Shown piece after piece: positions 1 through 7,982 of a stretch of DNA of 64,000 nucleotides (its first letter is position 1; each line of letters begins with the position of its first letter). The position numbers and the translations under genes are program-made. The stretch comes from Ewingella allii (GTDB lineage Bacteria > Pseudomonadota > Gammaproteobacteria > Enterobacterales > Enterobacteriaceae): positions 1 to 64,000 of the forward strand of contig NZ_JAWUDN010000001.1 of the NCBI RefSeq assembly GCF_044430645.1, read 5' to 3'. The notes beneath the pieces are model-generated. The model saw nothing but the letters and a program-made list of their open reading frames with translations, was not told where the DNA came from and did no database searches.

Positions 1-71
1 GTAGTTCAGTTGGTTAGAATACCTGCCTGTCACGCAGGGGGTCGCGGGTTCGAGCCCCGTCCGTTCCGCCA
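1..71 (+). tRNA. aspU: tRNA-Asp(GTC), 5' end cut by the window
   Basis: This is all but the first six bases of a tRNA-Asp gene. It is identical over its whole length to the complete copy at 23830-23906. The anticodon GTC lies at 29-31 and the encoded CCA end at 69-71. In E. coli the tRNA-Asp at the end of the rrnH operon is followed directly by dkgB. Here about 15 kb, including an aryl polyene cluster, lies between the two genes, so this tRNA marks the left edge of an insertion. The symbol aspU is assigned from synteny. Confidence 0.97.
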
Positions 72-84
72 CTTATTGCATAAC

Positions 85-111
85 CCTGAATCGAAAGATT
101 CAGGTTTTTTT
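85..111 (+). terminator. Rho-independent terminator after tRNA-Asp
   Basis: An 8-bp perfect stem CCTGAATC/GATTCAGG closes on a GAAA tetraloop and is followed by seven T residues. It lies 13 bases behind the tRNA and should end the tRNA (and probable upstream rRNA) transcript. Confidence 0.93.
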
Positions 112-257
112 GCATTTAGATTCTTACAACTATCCATGTTTAATTAATCTAATTCTCCAAATTCCGCATTAAATATCGCTTCAGGTTACCTTCAAACAAT
201 AAAAAGTAGATACCCTATATAGAATATCTACTTATGAATACTTTAGGTTTATTGGTT

Positions 258-638
258 TTATTCAACCGCTAACTGGATCTTAATATCTTTATCGAGATTG
301 GCAATCCAGCGATTATAATTATTGTGGATCATGCCATTTTTAGCATTTAAGTTAGTGCTATCCACATATTGAATACTATATTGCGTTGATGAGTAATTGA
401 TTTTTATATGAGTGCTGAAATCACGTTTAGCTAATTTTGCATCAATAACGCCATCCTGCACTGGGGTCATTGACCAGCCGCGCTGTGCGCCTGCGATGAG
501 AATCGCCTTGCGCACCTGATCCAGTGAGTGTTGCAGAGCAATAGTTTCTCTTACGTTATGAATTGGCGTAAGGGTTGAGCAGCCGCTGAGCAAGCACGCG
601 ACGACAACCGACGCTAAAATTGTATTAGAATATTTCAC
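258..638 (-). CDS. small predicted lipoprotein of unknown function
   Basis: This encodes a 126-residue protein with a lipoprotein signal: a basic start, a hydrophobic stretch and the lipobox LSGC ending at Cys20. It should be lipidated and held in a membrane facing the periplasm. The rest is a compact domain of about 100 residues with no motif I recognise. The gene stands alone, divergent from the aryl polyene cluster, with a 263-base AT-rich spacer between them. Its position next to the cluster does not prove a role in it. Conserved small lipoproteins of this kind are common in Enterobacterales. The reading frame is secure; the function is unknown. Confidence 0.8.
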   Translation of the reverse strand: MKYSNTILASVVVACLLSGCSTLTPIHNVRETIALQHSLDQVRKAILIAGAQRGWSMTPVQDGVIDAKLAKRDFSTHIKINYSSTQYSIQYVDSTNLNAKNGMIHNNYNRWIANLDKDIKIQLAVE

Positions 639-901
639 AATTTATTCTCGTTAAATTATTAGAAACTCTGTTGAGAGTTAATTTTTTGCTGTGTTGAGCG
701 ATACCCACTAATACTAAATAGTTAATGAGAATAATTAAAACAGCTCATTACCATTTTCGTTTAGCTAAAGTTAACAACCTTAAACAATCATTCAACCTTT
801 TCGGCTTATTCCGGTATTTCAACTGTTTTGACCTATTGTGCTAATTTACAGATGAAACTTGTCAGGTTATATAATAAAGTTCCGACCTCCGAAATGTTGA
901 G
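639..901. promoter_or_regulatory. divergent promoter region, lipoprotein gene / APE cluster
   Basis: This AT-rich spacer separates the leftward lipoprotein gene from the rightward aryl polyene operon. A perfect -10 hexamer TATAAT lies at 870-875, about 26 bases before the first APE start codon. The best -35 candidate, TTTACA at 845-850, is 19 bases upstream and poor, so activator dependence is possible. Nothing else is recognisable here. Confidence 0.5.
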
Positions 902-1630
902 ATGCAGAAGTGTATGAAATACTCATTAGATATCCTGGACTGGCAGGCAGTTGCGCCTGGTCTACGCTCTAAACAGCAGTGGAATCAATGGGCATCGCAT
1001 GAGTCTGCACCAGGTTTTACTCAAACTTTAGAGAAAAGCCCGCTGATCCCCATGATGTCTGAGCGACGGATGAGTCCACCGAGCCGTGCAGCCGTTGAGG
1101 CGGGTCTAACACTACTCGAAACTCATCAGGTAGATGCTGCAATTTTTACCAGCCAGCACGGTGAATTGGAGAAAACATTTAAAATTCTGCAAACCCTGTC
1201 GCGAGAAGGGGAGGTATCGCCAACCGATTTCTCCACCTCGGTTCATAATACGGCGGCAGGTTGGTTGACCATTATTAGTAAAAACGCCTTACCTATCACT
1301 TCTCTGGCTGCGGGGCTAGATAGCTTCCAACAGGGGATGTTAGAAGCACAGGCCATGCTACTTACCGGTATGGAGCGCGTGCTGCTTATTGATTTTGACG
1401 GTCTGGTTCCTGACCTCTACTCACCGCCAAGTGGAGAGCCTTTCTATCCTTACGCCGTGGTGCTATTGCTGGCAAAAGGGGATGCTTTCAGTTGCCAATG
1501 GCAGGGGAGTGACAATGGAGATGAGACACTGCCGCAAAGTTTGCAGTTTTTACGCTATTGGCTGCGCGATCAGAACGAATTTTGGGTTAACGCGGGCGCT
1601 CATCGCTGGGCTTGGAAGCGCCGCTCGTGA
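902..1630 (+). CDS. apeC: APE ketosynthase-like chain-length factor (ApeC type)
   Basis: This 242-residue protein belongs to the short ketosynthase-like family that partners the catalytic ketosynthase in aryl polyene synthesis and acts as a chain-length factor. The segment SVHNTAAG (about 113-120) corresponds to the active-site region of ketosynthases but has Asn where the Cys nucleophile sits, as expected for a non-condensing subunit. It is about 150 residues shorter than a true ketosynthase. An in-frame ATG at 914 gives MKYSLDILDW and is an equally likely start. It is the first gene of the cluster and its stop overlaps the start of the acyltransferase gene. The role is known from the Xenorhabdus and E. 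coli systems; the assignment here rests on family and position. Confidence 0.85.
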   Translation: MQKCMKYSLDILDWQAVAPGLRSKQQWNQWASHESAPGFTQTLEKSPLIPMMSERRMSPPSRAAVEAGLTLLETHQVDAAIFTSQHGELEKTFKILQTLSREGEVSPTDFSTSVHNTAAGWLTIISKNALPITSLAAGLDSFQQGMLEAQAMLLTGMERVLLIDFDGLVPDLYSPPSGEPFYPYAVVLLLAKGDAFSCQWQGSDNGDETLPQSLQFLRYWLRDQNEFWVNAGAHRWAWKRRS

Positions 1631-2406
1631 ATGAATCTTATCAGAAAGCACATTGGCTAAATCGCGTTTGGCGCTGGACAGCCACCGGGTTCTTTTTTGG
1701 CATTTTCGGAATTGGCGGATTAGCACTCTCCCTGATCTGGTTTAGTCTGTTGCGGCTATTTATCCGCCAGCCTGAGAAATTGCATCGCCTGACGCTGCAG
1801 AGCATCCGCTACAGCTTTCGCTTCTTCTTGAGCGCGCTGCGTGGCGTTGGCGTGTTGGACTATCGCTTTATCGGCATTGAGAAGTTTGAGCAGGACGCCG
1901 GATGCCTAGTGGTTGCTAATCACCCCAGCCTGTTGGATTACGTGTTTCTTGCGTCCTGCATGCCGCGCTGTGATTGCATTGTGAAACAGGCTTTGTTGAG
2001 TAATCCGTTTGTTCGCGGCGTGATCCGTGCCGCTGGCTATCTGGTTAATGCCGGTTCGGAGGAGTTGATGTTAGCCTGCGAGGCGCGTTTAAAGATGGGG
2101 GGCACGCTGTTAGTGTTCCCGGAAGGGACGCGAACCGTTGTCGGGAAGCCGATGGCGTTGCAGCGAGGCGCCGCCAATATCGCGCTCAGAGCACATTGTG
2201 ATATCAGGGTGGTGCGTATCTCCTGTACCCCGCCCATGCTGACCAAACAGGGCAAATGGTATAACATTCCGCCGACTAAACCGCAGTTCATTATTTCTGT
2301 AGAAAACAAGTTCAGTGCCGATAAGTTCATTGATGAACACGACCTTTCTCCTGCTTTGGCAGCGAGACGTTTGACGCACCATTTACGGTCAGAGTTGACG
2401 CGGTAG
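1627..2406 (+). CDS. apeD: 1-acyl-glycerol-3-phosphate acyltransferase-like protein of APE cluster
   Basis: This is a 259-residue lysophospholipid acyltransferase family protein (PlsC-like). A hydrophobic segment near residues 22-47 probably anchors it to the inner membrane. The catalytic HX4D motif is visible as NHPSLLD (His near residue 99), and the phosphate-binding FPEGTRT follows near 165-171. In APE clusters such enzymes are thought to move polyene acyl chains onto a glycerolipid carrier. I chose the GTG at 1627, which overlaps the apeC stop as GTGA and has GGAAG upstream; an in-frame TTG at 1612 is possible. The next gene follows after 25 bases. Confidence 0.85.
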   Translation: MNESYQKAHWLNRVWRWTATGFFFGIFGIGGLALSLIWFSLLRLFIRQPEKLHRLTLQSIRYSFRFFLSALRGVGVLDYRFIGIEKFEQDAGCLVVANHPSLLDYVFLASCMPRCDCIVKQALLSNPFVRGVIRAAGYLVNAGSEELMLACEARLKMGGTLLVFPEGTRTVVGKPMALQRGAANIALRAHCDIRVVRISCTPPMLTKQGKWYNIPPTKPQFIISVENKFSADKFIDEHDLSPALAARRLTHHLRSELTR

Positions 2407-2431
2407 TCATTAAAATAACGAGAAATAAGTC

Positions 2432-2689
2432 ATGGTTCCTTTAAGTAACGAAATCAAACTCCTCATTATTGAGACATTGAATCTCGAGGGGATGACCCCT
2501 GAGGAGATCGACACCGCTTCGCCGCTGTTTGGCGACGGTCTGGGACTGGACTCCATTGATGCTTTAGAACTTGGGTTAGCTTTAAAGAATAAGTATGGAT
2601 TGGTTCTCTCTGCAGAGAGTCAGGAAATGCGCGCGCATTTTTATTCGGTAGAGACCCTCGCTAAATTTATTTCTGAACAGCGTGGTTGA
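2432..2689 (+). CDS. apeE: acyl carrier protein 1 of APE cluster
   Basis: This 85-residue acidic protein has the acyl carrier protein signature GLDSIDALEL. Ser41 of the DSI motif is the expected 4'-phosphopantetheine site. APE clusters encode two carrier proteins in tandem that carry the aryl starter and the growing polyene; apeF is the second, 9 bases downstream. The phosphopantetheinyl transferase encoded at the end of the cluster is the likely activating enzyme. Confidence 0.92.
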   Translation: MVPLSNEIKLLIIETLNLEGMTPEEIDTASPLFGDGLGLDSIDALELGLALKNKYGLVLSAESQEMRAHFYSVETLAKFISEQRG

Positions 2690-2698
2690 GAGAGACGT

Positions 2699-2953
2699 AT
2701 GCAGAAGCAAGAGATTTATCAAGAAATTAGAGTACTGCTGGTGAAACTGTTCGAGCTTGATGAAGATGATATCGAGCCAGAATCAAGACTGTATGAAGAT
2801 CTGGATTTGGACAGCATCGATGCGGTCGATCTCATCGTGCATTTGCAGAAAACCACGGGTCGAAAAATCAAACCTGAGATGTTTAAGTCGGTGCGCACCG
2901 TCCAGGACGTGGTTGACGCCATCGGCCAACTGCTCGAATCAGAACCGCAGTAA
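2699..2953 (+). CDS. apeF: acyl carrier protein 2 of APE cluster
   Basis: This 84-residue acyl carrier protein has the motif DLDLDSIDAVDL, with Ser39 as the predicted phosphopantetheine attachment site. It shares fold and motif with apeE but is clearly diverged, which suggests the two carriers have different jobs (starter loading versus elongation). The next gene begins at a GTG four bases after its stop. Confidence 0.92.
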   Translation: MQKQEIYQEIRVLLVKLFELDEDDIEPESRLYEDLDLDSIDAVDLIVHLQKTTGRKIKPEMFKSVRTVQDVVDAIGQLLESEPQ

Positions 2954-2957
2954 GAGA

Positions 2958-3524
2958 GTGTCGCGATTGATTCGAGCCAGCCAGTGGCTGTTGCCGCTAG
3001 TCATTTTGGCTTATCCCTTTGCCGTTTGGTTGGGTATTAAGCACGCAGGCATAGCAGTTCTGGCACCTATTTTAATCGTGGTTTTTATTCTGCGGCTGAT
3101 CACTTTTCGCGGGAAACTGAGCCAGCTGGCGTTTTTGGGTAAAGCAATTGCGGCGGTGGGCATCCTGCTGGCGCTTTCGAGCTGGGTGCTGAATAAGAGT
3201 CAGATGCTGCTCTACTACCCGGTCGCGGTGAATGCATTACTGTTTATATTGTTTTTCTCCTCTCTGTTTTATACGCCAACGATTATCGAACGACTTGCTC
3301 GTTTGAGTGAGCCGGATTTACCGCCAAGGGGCATCGCTTATACGCGAAAAGTCACCCAGACTTGGTGTGTATTTTTTATTTTTAACGGTGCATTCGCGCT
3401 TTATACCTGTTTGCGCGGGGACCTTGCGCTATGGACGTTTTACAACGGCGGGTTAAGTTATCTGCTGATTGGCTTATTAATGAGTGTTGAATGGATAGTC
3501 AGAAAAAGGGTGCGGCGCGACTAA
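2958..3524 (+). CDS. apeG: APE cluster inner-membrane protein (COG4648 family)
   Basis: This protein of about 188 residues is mostly hydrophobic, with around five or six predicted membrane segments and a basic C-terminus (VRKRVRRD). It belongs to the COG4648 membrane family found in aryl polyene clusters, whose role is not established; transport or assembly at the inner membrane is likely. The frame is open further upstream inside apeF. The GTG at 2958 sits just behind the apeF stop with GAGAG before it, and the hydrophobic sequence begins only there, so I take this start. The 3' end overlaps the next gene by 34 bases. Confidence 0.8.
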   Translation: MSRLIRASQWLLPLVILAYPFAVWLGIKHAGIAVLAPILIVVFILRLITFRGKLSQLAFLGKAIAAVGILLALSSWVLNKSQMLLYYPVAVNALLFILFFSSLFYTPTIIERLARLSEPDLPPRGIAYTRKVTQTWCVFFIFNGAFALYTCLRGDLALWTFYNGGLSYLLIGLLMSVEWIVRKRVRRD

Positions 3525-4879
3525 CTTTGCCAATATCAGGCTGGCTGTCAGCAGAGCGGCCAGATGACCAACGGGTGGCCTGGTCCAAAAGCCGCGAATG
3601 GCAGGTAAAAGATTTGCGGCTTGATGTGCTTCATCTCGTCAATCAAATCAGCGTCACGACGGCGGCAAGATGGGCGCTCTGTTTTGATAGCCCTTACGCC
3701 TTTACCGCCGCTCTGCTGGCTGTGCTCTACTGCGGGCGAACGCCGATTTTGCCCGGACATTGCCGTCAGGCGGTGCTGCGCGAAATGCAGCCTGAGTTCG
3801 ACGCACTGCTTACTGACCAGCCCCTCGAACTGAATTGCCCGACGCTGCACTTTCCTTTCGACTCTCAACCGCCACCATTGCCTGAATCACTCGCTCTGCC
3901 GCCGTGGCAGGAGGGGCTGTCGGTGGTGCTTTTCACCTCAGGCTCGACGGGAACGCCGCAAAAAGTGGTGAAAACCCTTGCCAGCCTTGAGCAAGAAGCT
4001 GAGTGGCTGGCTCAGTGCTGGCAAGAATTCCCGGCTAACGCTCGACTCGCTACCACGGTGGCGCATCACCATATGTACGGGCTGACATTCAGTCTGATTC
4101 TGCCTCTGTCGCTGGGGTTGCCGATTTACGTTAGCCGAATCGAATACCACGAGCAGCTGATTGAGTTGGCCCATGGCGGCGATCTGGTGCTGATTGCCAG
4201 CCCGGCCTTCTTGCAAAGGCTTGACCCCGCGCTGCCTGCTGCCCACTGCCGGCAGGTATTCTCTGCGGGTGGCCCACTGAGTTATGACGCCGCCCAGCGC
4301 GCTCTGAGCCAATGCGGCGTGCTGCCGACAGAGATTTACGGCACCACGGAAACCGGCATTCTCGCCCAGCGCCAGCAACAGGTGCCCAATTCGCCGTGGG
4401 AGCTATTTGCCGGCGTCACTCTGGTTGGCCATGATGATGGCGGCCATTCGGTACTATCGGCATTGATCCCGCAGCCCGAAGGGGTGCGGCTGAACGATAA
4501 TATTAAGCTGCTGGCCGATCCGCGCCATTTTCACCTTGGCGATCGTCAGGATCGGGTGATTAAGATTGCCGAGCAGCGTATTTCGCTGACTGAAGTAGAG
4601 CTGCGTTTGCAGGGGCTGGAGTGGCTGTCAGATGCCAGCGTGCTGGTGTTCCAGAAGCGCGGGCGGGATCACGTCGCGGCGCTGATTGTGCTGAGTTCAG
4701 CCGGGCAGCAGCAATTAGGCAGCTTGGGGCTGGCCGCATTTCAGGCTGCGCTGCATCAGCAACTGCGCGCTTGGCTTTCCCCGGTCGCCATTCCACGGCT
4801 TTGGCGAATCGCGCCTTCAATCCCGCTCAATGCCCAGGGGAAACGGGCCTATGCGGAAATACAGGAAATGTTTTTATGA
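3491..4879 (+). CDS. apeH: AMP-dependent aryl starter ligase of APE cluster
   Basis: This 462-residue member of the ANL adenylation family should activate the aromatic starter (4-hydroxybenzoate in the studied Xenorhabdus system) and load it on a carrier protein. The P-loop-like motif TSGSTGTPQK is at about 149-158. The adenine-binding motif YGTTETG is near 285, HLGDRQDRV further on, and the C-terminal lobe carries the conserved lysine in NAQGKRAY. At 462 residues it is shorter than typical acyl-CoA ligases, as is usual for this subgroup. It overlaps apeG upstream, and its stop overlaps apeI (ATGA). Confidence 0.88.
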   Translation: MDSQKKGAARLTLPISGWLSAERPDDQRVAWSKSREWQVKDLRLDVLHLVNQISVTTAARWALCFDSPYAFTAALLAVLYCGRTPILPGHCRQAVLREMQPEFDALLTDQPLELNCPTLHFPFDSQPPPLPESLALPPWQEGLSVVLFTSGSTGTPQKVVKTLASLEQEAEWLAQCWQEFPANARLATTVAHHHMYGLTFSLILPLSLGLPIYVSRIEYHEQLIELAHGGDLVLIASPAFLQRLDPALPAAHCRQVFSAGGPLSYDAAQRALSQCGVLPTEIYGTTETGILAQRQQQVPNSPWELFAGVTLVGHDDGGHSVLSALIPQPEGVRLNDNIKLLADPRHFHLGDRQDRVIKIAEQRISLTEVELRLQGLEWLSDASVLVFQKRGRDHVAALIVLSSAGQQQLGSLGLAAFQAALHQQLRAWLSPVAIPRLWRIAPSIPLNAQGKRAYAEIQEMFL

Positions 4880-5217
4880 TGATGCCAGAGGTGCTTCACT
4901 CTCAACACGAGGCAGATGTCCTGACCCTCACTCTGCGCCTACAGCCCGAGCTGCTGTGGTTCGAAGGTCATTTTCCCGAGTTGTCGATTCTGCCCGGCGT
5001 CGCGCAGGTGAACTGGGTGATGGCCTTTGCCCGCCAAGATTTCCCGCAGATGGGAACCTTTGGCGGCATGGAAGTACTCAAATTCCAGAAGCCGCTATTT
5101 CCTAACGAACAGGTTGAGCTGCGCATCGAATGGTTGAAAGAGAAGCAGCGTCTGGCGTTTAGCTATCAGGCTGCACAGCAGGCGGCGAGCAGCGGGAAAG
5201 TGATTTTATGTCCTTAA
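4876..5217 (+). CDS. apeI: hotdog-fold dehydratase of APE cluster (ApeI family)
   Basis: This 113-residue single hotdog domain related to FabA/FabZ has the motif GHFPELSILPGVAQV near residues 33-47, which carries the catalytic His. It should dehydrate 3-hydroxyacyl-ACP to the conjugated enoyl chain, together with the second dehydratase apeP. The frame is open far upstream inside apeH. The ATG at 4876 overlaps the apeH stop and starts the domain, so I use it. It overlaps apeJ by 10 bases. Confidence 0.87.
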   Translation: MMMPEVLHSQHEADVLTLTLRLQPELLWFEGHFPELSILPGVAQVNWVMAFARQDFPQMGTFGGMEVLKFQKPLFPNEQVELRIEWLKEKQRLAFSYQAAQQAASSGKVILCP

Positions 5218-6935
5218 CCGCCGCCGATTTCCGCCCCTGCATCATTATTCCCTGTTTCAATCATGGCCCGATGATGGCGGGCGTGTTGGCGCGTCTGGAG
5301 AAATTCAACCTGCCCTGTCTTATCATTGATGACGGTAGTGAACCCGCCACGGCGCTGGAGTTACGGCGTTTATCCGCCGAGCTGCCTCAGGTTTCACTGA
5401 TGCGCCTGACTGAGAATCAGGGCAAGGGGGCGGCGGTCATCGCGGCGTTAAAACAGGCTTCAGCTTTGAATTACACCCACGCGGTGCAGGTGGATGCCGA
5501 CGGGCAGCACCAGTTGGAGGATCTCCCAACGATGCTCGCCGAGGCGCAAAAATACCCGGATGACCTGATCTCCGGCCAGCCAATCTATGATGAGTCGGTG
5601 CCGAAATCCCGTCTATACGGCCGCTATGTCACCCATGTTTGGGTATGGATTGAAACGCTGTCGCTGTCGCTGAAAGACAGCATGTGCGGCTTTCGCGTTT
5701 ACCCGCTGGCCCCTTGTCTTGAGCTAATGCAGCGCCATCGGCTGGGCGAGCGAATGGATTTCGACACCGAAATCATGGTTCGGCTCTACTGGCAGGGGAC
5801 GCGCAGCCGTTTCCTCCCCACCCGCGTGACTTATCCGCAGGACGGCCTTTCGCACTTTGACGCCCTGAAAGACAACCTGCGCATTTCGTGGATGCACACC
5901 CGCCTGTTCTTCGGCATGTTGCCGCGCATCCCCAGGCTACTTCGAATGCAGCGTAAAGTGACTGCTAACTCACACTGGTCGCAAACCCCCGAGCGGCAAG
6001 GGCTGTGGGGCATCCGGCTGATGCTCAAGGTCTATCAGCTGCTGGGGCGCAGAGCCTTTGAGCTGCTGCTCTATCCGGTGATTGGCTATTTCTGGCTGAC
6101 CGGGCGAACCCAGCGTCAGGCCTCACAACACTACTTGCGCTGCGTGGCGCGCTATGCCGAGCTGCATCAGCACAGCCTGCCTTATCAACTGAGCAGCTTC
6201 CGCCATTTTCTGCGTTTCGGCGACGCCATGCTGAATAAACTCGCCAGCTGGCGCGGCGATACCGTGCTCGGCCACAACGCCGTGATGGTTAATCGTGAAC
6301 TTTGCGAAGCGCAGATAGCCTCCGGTCGCGGGACGCTGATCCTCGCTTCCCATCTTGGCGACATTGAATCCTGCCGCGCGCTGGGCGAGCTAAATCACAA
6401 TGTGAAGGTCAACGCGCTGGTGTTTACTCAGCACGCCGAGCGTTTTAATCAGATCATGAAAGAGGTCAATCCGCAGGCCAATATCAACCTGATTCAAGTC
6501 TCGACCCTAGGCCCGGATACCGCCGTGATGCTGAAAAGCAAGCTGGAAGCGGGAGAATGGGTGGCTATCGTCGGCGACCGAACTTCCGCCGGGCAGCATG
6601 CTCGCGGCGAAGCGCAGCGCGTGGTACGCAGCCGTTTTCTTGGCGAACTCGCCACTTTCCCACAGGGGCCGTTTATTCTGGCTTCTGCCCTAAAAGTGCC
6701 GGTGTTCCTGATGTTCGGCCTGAAGCAGAACCAGCAGCTACATATCTATTTTGAAGCCTTTGCCGACCCTCTCTTACTGCCGCGCAATGAGCGCCAGCAG
6801 AGTCTTCAGGCGGCAGTGGATCACTACGCGCAGCGGCTGGAGCACTATTGCCTGCTGGCGCCGCACGACTGGTTTAACTTTTTTGATTTTTGGCAGCCGC
6901 CATTGGTGGATGCAGCACAACGGGACCCAGACTGA
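5208..6935 (+). CDS. apeJ: fused family 2 glycosyltransferase / lysophospholipid acyltransferase
   Basis: This is a 575-residue two-domain protein. Residues ~10-245 are a family 2 glycosyltransferase resembling dolichyl-phosphate mannose synthase, with PCFNHG at the N-terminus, the sugar-nucleotide region IIDDGSEP and the DXD-type motif VDADGQH. Residues ~290-560 resemble the LpxL/HtrB Kdo2-lipid acyltransferases, with the HX4(D/E) motif in SHLGDIE. One protein may therefore both glycosylate and acylate the polyene lipid anchor. The exact sugar and acceptor cannot be read from sequence. The fusion is the normal form in APE clusters, not an artefact: the frame is continuous and both motifs are intact. 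Confidence 0.87.
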   Translation: MSLTAADFRPCIIIPCFNHGPMMAGVLARLEKFNLPCLIIDDGSEPATALELRRLSAELPQVSLMRLTENQGKGAAVIAALKQASALNYTHAVQVDADGQHQLEDLPTMLAEAQKYPDDLISGQPIYDESVPKSRLYGRYVTHVWVWIETLSLSLKDSMCGFRVYPLAPCLELMQRHRLGERMDFDTEIMVRLYWQGTRSRFLPTRVTYPQDGLSHFDALKDNLRISWMHTRLFFGMLPRIPRLLRMQRKVTANSHWSQTPERQGLWGIRLMLKVYQLLGRRAFELLLYPVIGYFWLTGRTQRQASQHYLRCVARYAELHQHSLPYQLSSFRHFLRFGDAMLNKLASWRGDTVLGHNAVMVNRELCEAQIASGRGTLILASHLGDIESCRALGELNHNVKVNALVFTQHAERFNQIMKEVNPQANINLIQVSTLGPDTAVMLKSKLEAGEWVAIVGDRTSAGQHARGEAQRVVRSRFLGELATFPQGPFILASALKVPVFLMFGLKQNQQLHIYFEAFADPLLLPRNERQQSLQAAVDHYAQRLEHYCLLAPHDWFNFFDFWQPPLVDAAQRDPD

Positions 6936-6936
6936 T

Positions 6937-7380
6937 ATGCCTTCGAAACTCGATCCGCGCTTTGACGACCCGCGTTTTAGCACCCGCGTAGAGATAACCA
7001 TCCCTTTCCATGATGCTGATGCCATGGGCGTAGTGTGGCACGGCAACTACTTTCGCTATCTCGAAATCGCTCGCGAGCAGCTGCTGAAGCAGTTTGATTA
7101 TGGCTACCGGCAGATGCAGGCTTCGGGCTATGTGTGGCCGATTGTTGACACTCGGGTGAAGTACATTGCGCCGCTGCTGTTTGAACAGCGCGTTGAGGTG
7201 CATGCTCAGTTGGAAGAGATTGAAAACCGCCTGCGCATTGGCTATCAGATTTTTGACTGCGCCACCGGCAAACGCACTACCACCGGCTACACCATTCAGG
7301 TGGCGGTAGATGCCGAAAGCAAAGAGATGTGCTTCGTCTCGCCACAGGTTCTGTTCGACAAAACGGGGATCGCGCTGTGA
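6937..7380 (+). CDS. apeK: acyl-CoA/ACP thioesterase of APE cluster
   Basis: This 147-residue 4-hydroxybenzoyl-CoA thioesterase-like hotdog protein has the active-site segment HDADAMGVVWHGNYFRY near residues 23-39, matching the YbgC/FadM pattern with its catalytic Asp. It may edit or release aryl-polyene thioesters. The frame is open upstream into apeJ; the ATG at 6937 follows the apeJ stop by one base and starts the domain. The stop overlaps the GTG of the next gene. Confidence 0.87.
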   Translation: MPSKLDPRFDDPRFSTRVEITIPFHDADAMGVVWHGNYFRYLEIAREQLLKQFDYGYRQMQASGYVWPIVDTRVKYIAPLLFEQRVEVHAQLEEIENRLRIGYQIFDCATGKRTTTGYTIQVAVDAESKEMCFVSPQVLFDKTGIAL

Positions 7381-7982
7381 AAACCTTACTGCTTTTTTGC
7401 CTGAGTTTGTTCAGTCTGGCCTGCCACGCCGTGACCTTGGAAGAGTTGCAGCAGCGTTTTAGCCAGCAGCCGGTGCTGCGCGCCCAGTTCGAGCAGCACC
7501 GCAGCATCAGCGGCATGAGCCAGCCGTTGAAATCCAGCGGCAACTTACTGATTGCGCAGAAAAATGGTCTGTGGTGGCAACAAGAGAAGCCTTTCAGCCT
7601 GACGCTACTGCTAACCGAAAACCGCATGGTGCAGACCATGCAGGGCCAGCCGCCGCAGGTGGTGACGGCGGACAACAACCCGCAGATGTTCCAGTTTAAC
7701 TCGCTGCTGACCGCGCTGTTCCACGCCGATCGGCAGGCTTTGCAGCAGAACTTTAAACTCGATTTTATCGATAAAGGGCAGGGGGCTTGGCAGTTGACCC
7801 TGACGCCGACCACCACGCCGCTCAATCGGCTGTTCCGCAACCTGCATCTGGAGGGCAGCGCCTTTCTGGATAATATAGAAATCAATGACATGCAGGGCGA
7901 TGTCACCCGCATTCGCTTCTTCAATCAGCAAACCCAACCGGCGACGCTGACCCGGGCGGAGCAGGCCCACTTTGGCGCCTAA
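7377..7982 (+). CDS. apeL: LolA-like periplasmic carrier protein of APE cluster
   Basis: This 201-residue protein has a Sec signal peptide (about 18 residues ending SLACHA) followed by an outer-membrane lipoprotein carrier (LolA-like) domain. It should bind a lipidic product in the periplasm and carry it toward the outer membrane, working with the MMPL exporter encoded next. I chose the GTG at 7377, overlapping the apeK stop (GTGA), because the signal peptide begins exactly there. It overlaps apeM by 11 bases. Confidence 0.85.
   Translation: MKTLLLFCLSLFSLACHAVTLEELQQRFSQQPVLRAQFEQHRSISGMSQPLKSSGNLLIAQKNGLWWQQEKPFSLTLLLTENRMVQTMQGQPPQVVTADNNPQMFQFNSLLTALFHADRQALQQNFKLDFIDKGQGAWQLTLTPTTTPLNRLFRNLHLEGSAFLDNIEINDMQGDVTRIRFFNQQTQPATLTRAEQAHFGA

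Noticed and set aside
2757..2957. Upstream extension of the apeG frame
   Set aside because: It lies inside the apeF carrier protein gene in another frame. Membrane sequence starts only after the GTG at 2958.
7277..7924. 215-codon antisense frame over the LolA-like gene
   Set aside because: Cys/Arg/Ser-rich composition typical of antisense GC-rich coding DNA; the + strand gene has a signal peptide and fits the operon.
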